A stretch of 64,000 nucleotides of DNA. It comes from Hyposmocoma kahamanoa. Lineage: Eukaryota; Arthropoda; Insecta; Lepidoptera; Cosmopterigidae. The notes beneath the pieces are model-generated. The model ran no database searches, was not told the DNA's origin, and worked only from the letters and a program-made list of their open reading frames with translations. The stretch lies in assembly GCF_003589595.1 (NCBI RefSeq), contig NW_020653900.1, positions 2,692,013-2,756,012 on the forward strand, read 5' to 3'. The translations under genes and the position numbers were made by a program. Position 1 is the first letter of the stretch. Every line of letters begins with the position of its first letter. Shown here in pieces: positions 44,801-53,800 of this stretch.

Positions 44801-47800
44801 CTATACGATTCTATAACATACCTAAAGTTCAATTTATATTGTGGCGGAATGGAATGGAAGCGAATTTTGGTAACGATATTGTACGTAGCATATTGAACTT
44901 TATGGTCAGTTGTGTAACGTACAAACTTGATACGAGCTAAAATTTTTTACAAAAATTCGCTTCTATTCCGTTCCGCCGCAGTATAAATTAAGCCCGTCAA
45001 TTTCTAACATAAGTTCGTAAACATTTCACATAAAACGTAATCGATTAAATCGCAAATCGAGTAAATCTGCAAATCAAAACTTACATAAAAACAGGTAAAA
45101 ACATTACTAAAATTGATACGGCTCTAATTAGGCGGGAAATGATGGACATTGCCGTAACACTCGCGAAGTTACGAAGTGATACGATAATTTCATTGCAAAA
45201 ATTAAAATTGAACCGAATAAATAGATCATTAGCATATTTAATTTAAATCTACATTAGCCAATTCTGGCTTAGTTGGATAGCGTCTGGCACGGTTTGCTAG
45301 AAGACGTTGGTTGGAATCCAGCAGGATCGAAGGATTTTTTTGTAAGTGTTTGATCTTTTTTATTAACAATTATTTATTCAGCTTATTAAGGCTTATTCAG
45401 AAGAAATTAATGACTAAAATTACAAACTGAAATGGATCCAATTCAGCGACTGCCATAGCTCGACTCTGTGATGCTAGTTTTCAGTTGGAGCCATTTTTAT
45501 AGGTTAAGATGGCACGATAGTCCTGATGTAGGTTAACAATGAAATTATAACATGTACCTTAAAATTTAACTAAATAAAGTGGAAAATTACTAACAGTAGG
45601 ATGGTAAAATAAAGTTAGACATCTATACAATAGAAATTAGAAAAATCTGCCATTATTGCCGCAAGCAATTACTTTTATTGAAATATTTATTGAATTGATA
45701 TTCAATTATTTTTTGTGAAATCACTTCACTACTTTATTATAATTATTAATACAAAGATAGAACACTTAGAAAAAAATCCCTTCGATCCGACCGGATTCGA
45801 ACAAACGTCTCTTAGCAAATCGTGCTAGACGCTGTGCCAACTAAGTACGGAACGAACCAGTAGCGGACCTTACGAATTTGTCTGTGCTTGTTATCGGATC
45901 TTTGTATTTGGTTTTAACGACTCTATTTACTTTTCTTTAAAAATAAATAAACAAATGATGATTATTTGCCACCGCTTTCCAGATTGTCGTAGCGGGCATA
46001 GCCATCCCGTGGCTGGGCTACGCGTTCGGCTACGCGCTCGCACGCGTGTGTAGGCAGCCGCACCCCGACGCGCTGGCCATCTCCATTGAGACCGGCATCC
46101 AGAACACCGGTATCTCCATCTTCTTACTGCGCTACGCGCTGCCGCAGCCCGCGGCTGACCTCACAACTGGTAAGGACCGATTACTGTAACAATGTATTCG
46201 GTCATTTGATTCAATATTGACGTAATTGTAATTTTGATAAAATTTAATTATAGTACGAATCATAATTATATGTCCAAAATGTGAACAAAGAAATGTCATT
46301 GCCTAAGTGTGAATTCAGGTGTGCTAAACATTCTATTTTTAATGAAATTGGAAAAGGAGGGGTTCTCATTTTCTTCAGTTTTAATTGTCGATTACATAAT
46401 ATTAACAATAAACAAAAACACGATAATTTAACAAACGCACTACGGAGACAAGAAAACATTCGAGTTCGAGAAACGAAACGCGAATGACATCTATGACACC
46501 ACAAAATGGCGACACAAAAAATGTTTTTGATTCCGATTACCAAAGTCATAAAATTATTGTCGACCTTTAATCATATGTATTTTCTTATATTTATTATACT
46601 ATACGAAGTTAAGCAAAATAAAATAGATTGCAAAATATGAATTGTTCTAAGTTACAGATTACAACTTAAAAATAATTATTAACGTTTATTAACGTAAGAA
46701 ATGGAAACTACCAATTAAAATGCATTTTTTTTTGCTCCGTTAACCCCTTTGTTTACATTTTGGACATCTAATTAAGATTCATACTATAATCAAGATCTGT
46801 AACATAAAATGTGTTTACATTTGGAGAAAAAATGGCAGTAATTTTAAATTATATATATTGTAAAAATTACACAAAAGCTTTTTTTACACATCATTGAAAT
46901 AAAATTAAAAATCAGTTCAAATCTATGTCCTGTAACGTTACAAAAAATACAATTTCAAATCCGCCTATTCTTGTTAAAATGCAAATGAATAAAAATGGAT
47001 TTCGATTCCAGTAGGCCAACTGTCAAAATAAGAATGAAGAGGGCAATAACCCAGTTAGTAATCACATTCACAATTCAGACATGTTTATCAAAATTTTACG
47101 TACTTTCACAATCTATCGATAAAATTATCGACAGCAACTACATGACTATTTAAAATTTTATAAAAACTGGTAATCCTAAAAATGTAATTTTACCTTCAAA
47201 AAAGACATATTACAACTAAATAGATAAGTTATTTTGAAAACAATTAAAATCCGACAACATTTTTTAATATAACAAGCTAATTGAATTTCAATCGGTCTAG
47301 CATTCCAACTTCACATTTGCAATAGCAATGCGTCACTACAACCTAAAAGAAGTACTGCCATCTAACCTATTTCTGCCGCCAAGCAGTAATTACTGCATTA
47401 CTGAGCATTACTGCGTTCCGGTTTTAATGGGTAAGGATGCTGAAGCACATGGGGCTTGTCAATTTACGTCTCTGGGTGACGGGCGCAGTGGCAGTGCCCC
47501 TCACACCTTTGTGATTCAAAAGTCTGAGCGACACTGCAACTGTTATGGACAAGCGTGTCGCTTACCACCAGACGCGCGACTTGTTCGTCCCATCACTGGT
47601 TATTATAAAAAAGTACAATTCAAATTATTTTTTTTCGTTCATTACTTTTTAAATTATTTTCTACTAGAACCACATTTTCTTTTTAATTTCCAGTGGTGCC
47701 AGTGGCAGTCGCCATCATGACGCCCATCCCTATGACGTGCATATACGTCGTTCAGAAAATAATGCAATGGTACGTACCAATTGACTTTTTCAAACACATT

Positions 47801-50800
47801 GATTAAATACAATATTTATGACATTATTGGAATTGAATTCGCGTATGGAGTGCACGATGCGGCAACGTCGCAATTGTCTGTCAATTTTGTTCAAATCATA
47901 GTCATACTTATTCAAATTCAAAACATGTATTTTAGATAAAAATCCATATGGTGTTGGTAAAGAAAATAACTTATGATCTAGTATTAGTATTAATTCTGGG
48001 GTCTTATAAAAATAAATATAAATAAATATAAAAAAAAAAAAAAAAAATTCTGGGGTGGAAATCGACTCAGGGCAGTAAAAAAAATCTTTAAGTGATAAGA
48101 GCGACGATCTCGTCGACAGGCTAAATGGACGTTTTTCGCTCTTATTGCAAGGACATAAAGATTTTTCTGACCGCTTAAGCCGATTCCACCAAATTGCAAT
48201 GATACCCTGTGACCTATTAGTGAGAAGAAAAGATCTCGCCTATTTATTTACTATTTAACCGTAGCTTAAATACTCAAGTAACTGATTGTTGAAATTATGT
48301 TAAATAAAGTTAAATAAGTATATACGCCCTTATATGATTATTGCATACATCTTGTTTAGTGATCAGCAGCGAAATCGCAAAAGAACTGTTTTCCCAAATG
48401 AGTCAATTAAATAAATCGAATCATACAATTAATTAATTGATTTGTATTTGACAGTACGATCGGCCATCACTAAATCATGGTATAATAAGAGCAAGTAGGG
48501 CAACTCCCACTTGCTCGGCGTGTAAATGCCTACAATTCCGTCGGAGCGTAGGGTTGTTACATTAATGTTTTAGTTGTACCTACAAAATCTAAACATAATT
48601 TGAAAAAATTCGGTGTTCATCACAGTATTCTTGTGCTATATTAATATAACCTTTGTTAAATGCCATAGACGTATTGATATTTTTATACCAGTATCACGGT
48701 TATGTATCTTGATTATGGAGCATGATTATGAAAATAGACATGAAATTCTTAATAATTCTAAATTTGTGGTCATCATCATCAACCCTTTTATACGTCCCAC
48801 TGCTGGGCACGGGTCTCCTTTCAGACGAGGGTTTAGGCCATTGTCCGCCATGCTGGCCCAATGCGGGTTGGGGGCTTCACACGTACATTCCAAGAAAGTA
48901 CTCTTGTTCAAATCACCACAAACAATAATAAACACGTCTACTATTTGATGTCATTTTTTGTTGTCATTCGACTGTTTTTTTGTATGCGTATTTCGCAATA
49001 ACACCAGCATTTGTAAACCGATTTTTAACCGACTTCAGAAAAAGGAGGAGGTTCTCAATTCATCTGTATGTTTCTTTTTTCGTATGTATGTTACGCGATA
49101 ACTCCGCCATTTGTGAACCAATTTTGATGATTCTTTTTTTGTTGGAAAGAAGGTATCTCAGATGTGGTCCCATTTAAATTTCAAGAAAATATTCCACCTC
49201 TAAGGGTGGCAAACTAGGGGATGAATGACTTTTGAGGTCGGTTTTTTTAACCGGAGGTTAGGTTATGATGACTCTTTTTTTGTTGGAAAGAGGTTACCTC
49301 ATTAGTGGTCCCATTTAAATTTGAAGAAAATATTCCACCTCTTAAGGGTGACAAACTAGAGGATGAATCCGATTTCGCGCACTTTCCGGTAACCGATGTC
49401 AATAAAACTTGACAAATAGATGTAATTCCAGTTTTTTAATACTCTGTACTGAGATTATTAAACACTGAGCGACTGCTTCAATTTTATAAAATTAATGGCG
49501 CCTGCGCAACCCACGCTATGCAACGCGAGTGCCCCGTGAGCAGCCTCGCCAATGTGTGGGGAAATTCAAATCGTTTGACCGTGATTGGGGTTTTTGTGGG
49601 GATTGGCGCTATGTAGGGACAATGCGGGCATTCTATTAATCAAGTCAAACCCACATAGCATCAAAAAATCAAAAGTGAGTTGAAATTCCCCACACATTGA
49701 CAACACTGCCCGCGAGATTATGCGAATGTGTGCGTCCATGTACATGGCGTGGCTACGTTTGTATGGAGTTACCATACTTGTCTTATTTTACTATGATGGT
49801 CGGGTCAATGACCTGTTTGTTTACCTTTAATTTACGGTGGATTGACGACGAACTATAAGAAAATTCCAATTCTAGTCATAAATTGTGTTACTCATAATTT
49901 TATCTATAAATAAACACAAAACAAAGCATGGAATGATTCCTAGTAGAATGTATATGTTTAAAAACATAACACGGTTTGGCATGAAAAAAAAAGAGGTTGT
50001 TTTTTGACTACTCAAAAAACCACATTTATGTGTTGTTTGACTAAGCATGAAGTGATATTTTGGTTTGTAAAGCGTTGTCGTGACTTTGTGTCGTAACAAT
50101 TTATAATCAAGATAATATAGGTAGCCAACATGTTCCCGATTAGTGCTTATATTAGCCATTTTATAGTTAAACTCAACCATAGAGCCTTAAAATCAAGGAC
50201 CAATAAGGATGTGTCGAGTCCTAAACTAAAATATAATCAAGTGTCTTTTTCTTGGTTTATTGAAGATTTACCTTGGAGGTGAGTTTTAAGAGTTGATACT
50301 ACCTCAGCTCGAATTCAATTTTTTCCCGTACTCATACGAATTATTTTCGTGGAGCGGCAGGGACACGAGCTTTATTTCAGATTTTTTTTTAAACGAAATA
50401 AAGACATTTGGAAAATGTATATCGCATACTATACGTGTTCTATTTAGTTCAGGTGATGTAAAAAAATCATTAAATCGCTGTATACAAGTGCCTATTGTAT
50501 AAAGAAAAGCGGTTTTCTTGTAAAATTTCGAGGTAAGTTTGTGTAAAGAACACTCGTGAAAATTTGTAGGAATCGTGTTTTCACACTGTATACTAATCAG
50601 GGTATATCTTCAATTTAACTATATATTTTTTACAAAGTGATTGATTTAACATTTTCGCTGTTATGCGGAATCAGCCAAAGCCATTTGAGGTTGTATCAAT
50701 TCTTAAAATCAAAGGACGTCGAGTAATTTAATCATTTGCCCGTTTCTTCGTTTAGTTTTACATTTGCGCAAATTGAAGATTGACCGTAGAGACGGGTCTT

Positions 50801-53800
50801 AAAGCCAAAGAGCAATGTACAGACGTCGAGTAATTCTAAAGCACTAAAGTAATGTGTAATCATTTGCCCTTTTTCTTAGTTTATAGTCGTTACCAAATAA
50901 GAGGCCAAATTTGACACTTGTCAGTTTGACGTGAATAGGGATGTGGACTAATCATATCGGTAATCACATTATACGATTTTCACGAGAAATCGATCCAAAC
51001 TTTTAAGAGTTTGTGATTGTTTATATTATTTTTCGCGAGTTGTTGTATAGGAGGCCTAAAAGGCCAAATCGTGCAATTCTGTTAAAAGCAATTCATTTAC
51101 AGAATTCCTTACAATTCGTCTTATTTTCGTAAAATTGTCCCACATTCCGATGAATTGCATCCATTTCTTTTAATTTCATTTTATAATATTTGTAAATGGT
51201 TTATTACGAAAATTTAGTGTAAATAAGTATGTTCATCGATAAAACAACTACATAAAAAGATTAAATTACCAAGAAACCAAGGATTTATAAGGAGGATGAG
51301 TACGGGGCTCTTTTAAATTTGATAAATTATAAATTTATTTGCAATAGGTGTGATCAGAGATGTAATCTACATAATTATGTAAAATACACCTATTTCTATA
51401 CATTTTTGTTTTAATATGTAATAAGTGAATATTTTTTCCAATAAATCGAAGTGACTCGGTGAAATTCGACGATTAATTGCTTACAACACTATTATTTAAA
51501 AAAGTAGCTTGAGGACGTAACTGTTTTCAGGACGTTTCGAAGTAACTCAAAATTGCATTTTATTTTGGAACTCGCATTCAAAGTTACGTACTATCGCCTT
51601 CGTTAGCTGTCAAATTTGGCTTCTTATTTGGTGACGACTATAGTTTTATCTTTGTGCAAATCATGTTGGCTAAATGAGGCGTTAATTGCGAACATGTTCG
51701 CTTATAAATGAGCTTCTTTTAATACATCAAGGTCGCGGCGTCGTGTGAAACTACTACCTACGGTCTATTACACAAAACATCAGTGAATCGATCCGGAAAC
51801 CACGTGTGTATGTTTTAAGGTTGAAACTTACTTGCCAGCACGCTTTAGCATTGTGCCCGCACTAAACATGGGTTATCGACAGCACGCTTAGTGCTGAAAT
51901 GAAAACGCGTGCTGTTGCGTGTTGAAATAAAGATTGGCATTAAAAGTGACATCGGAAGTATCTAAGTTTCATTTTAAATACTGATGACAGGATGAATAAA
52001 AAAAAACGGATTGTTTTTTGGAAATATTTTTTTTTTATTTCTGATATTTTAATAACACTTTTCGGTTTCGTTACGGGTGATAATTGAAAATATCACCCAT
52101 AAAAAGTCGACCTCAACAATTTACGGATCATATCCATTTTCTTCCAAATTTTATTTTTAAGAATTTTGAGTTTTATAAAGTCCATTTTTTTACAGCCACC
52201 ATGGGCAACCAATGTCACTTGTGTGATATAGATCTTGCTAAACGATATTTTTAAAACCTTTCATTTTTTTATTTATTATCATTGAATACTTATTGTAATG
52301 CGTTTTACTTCCCATGTTTTATAATAATGATAAGTTAAAAATACAGTGACTCGTCTACTCGTTTGTCTTGTGATTTTGTTCAGTTCAATTAATGCTGTAG
52401 CTTTTTCCATATAACATTTTAATAAACTTTAAAATTATGTTATAACATCATTATAACAGTCACCATTCAAAACTGCTAAACCAATTTTCATGTCGTTATT
52501 GCAGTAAATTGTAATTGCAAGGTTTTTTTTTTTCAAATTCCTTATTTGAATAAATCAAATGTCAATGTCAAGAAATGAACCAATCAGGTAGCACCTAATG
52601 ATTTTCTGATTGGTTGTTATTTTAACATTGACTTTTTATGTCTTCGATTAGCAATATAAAAACTGTACGACACTTATTATAAAAAAAAGTTTAAAGAAAT
52701 ATGTATTTTTTATTTTTCATATGATCCCATAAACCGACCGTCATTGGTACAATTGTTATTGGGCCATAGTTTCCAAGGTATGTTTTCATTAAATGTAAAG
52801 GAACGGTGCGTGGTGGTAGTGGTACACTTCACACTTTTGTGTTGTTTTTATTGGCAATGTTTTCAAAGAAACACAGTATGTCACTAACTTAAAACTCGCT
52901 GTCTATAAAAGCGTATGTATGTGGATAGGAGAGGTATGCATTAAGGGGAGGTATTTGGACACGATCCTGGATTTTACGCGCGCTTTAAATTAATATGAAT
53001 AAAATAAGAACAGGCGGAGACAACTAGACACAGATCCGACGTTGATAAGCGCTTGATGGCGACTGATGGGACAGCGGCTGGAGCGGCGTGTCGTTGAACC
53101 GCGGGGCAATTGTCATGTTTTGGGATAAATGTGAATTGAATAACTGTAGGGCTTCAGGTGAAAACCGAAATTTAGCAGGTTCTCTGTAGTACTTAAAGAG
53201 AAATATATGTATGTAAAAATTATGTGCAAATTTAGATATTTTATTATTAAATCATTCATTTTAGATAAAGTATATCCTATCGTGTAGCGAAATACTATTT
53301 ACAAAATACGTAAAAACCAATGTATATTTTCGTAAAAAAAAATCACTGTCATGGTTGTCTATTTAATGTGGATGACTTATTTTCGTTGTCTTTATGTAAT
53401 ATTTTTCTTATTTTTATGTAACCATATATATTTCCTATCTCATGAAATACATTTCTTTTGATTTCTTTTTCTGTAACGCATTTATTTATCTTCTAACTTC
53501 TGACACTTGAAAGATATATTTGAGGGCAAGAAAAGACACATATGGTTTTTACATTTAACACTGTTTATTTCTTGGACCGTAACATCACAAATAATGTGCA
53601 TCGAATGTTCAAAAAAGCAGTAAAACGCGTTTTTGCTGTTATTACAATTGTAGAGCGGTGGTAGCCTGGTGGAAGAACGGTTGCTACTCAATTGTGAGGC
53701 CGACGGTTCGAATCCTTGTGACGGCATGTACCTATCTATGACTTTATTCTAAATTATGCATTTTTTAATGTTTAATAACAATACCTCTCATTACATCTTC

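Noticed and set aside
47328..47720. 130-codon + frame as a separate gene
   Set aside because: It joins a family A repeat, intron sequence and the out-of-frame start of exon 8.
48613..48948. Opposing frames of 111, 68 and 69 codons
   Set aside because: They overlie an interspersed repeat with the TACGTCCCACTGCTGGGCAC motif, so none is a credible gene.
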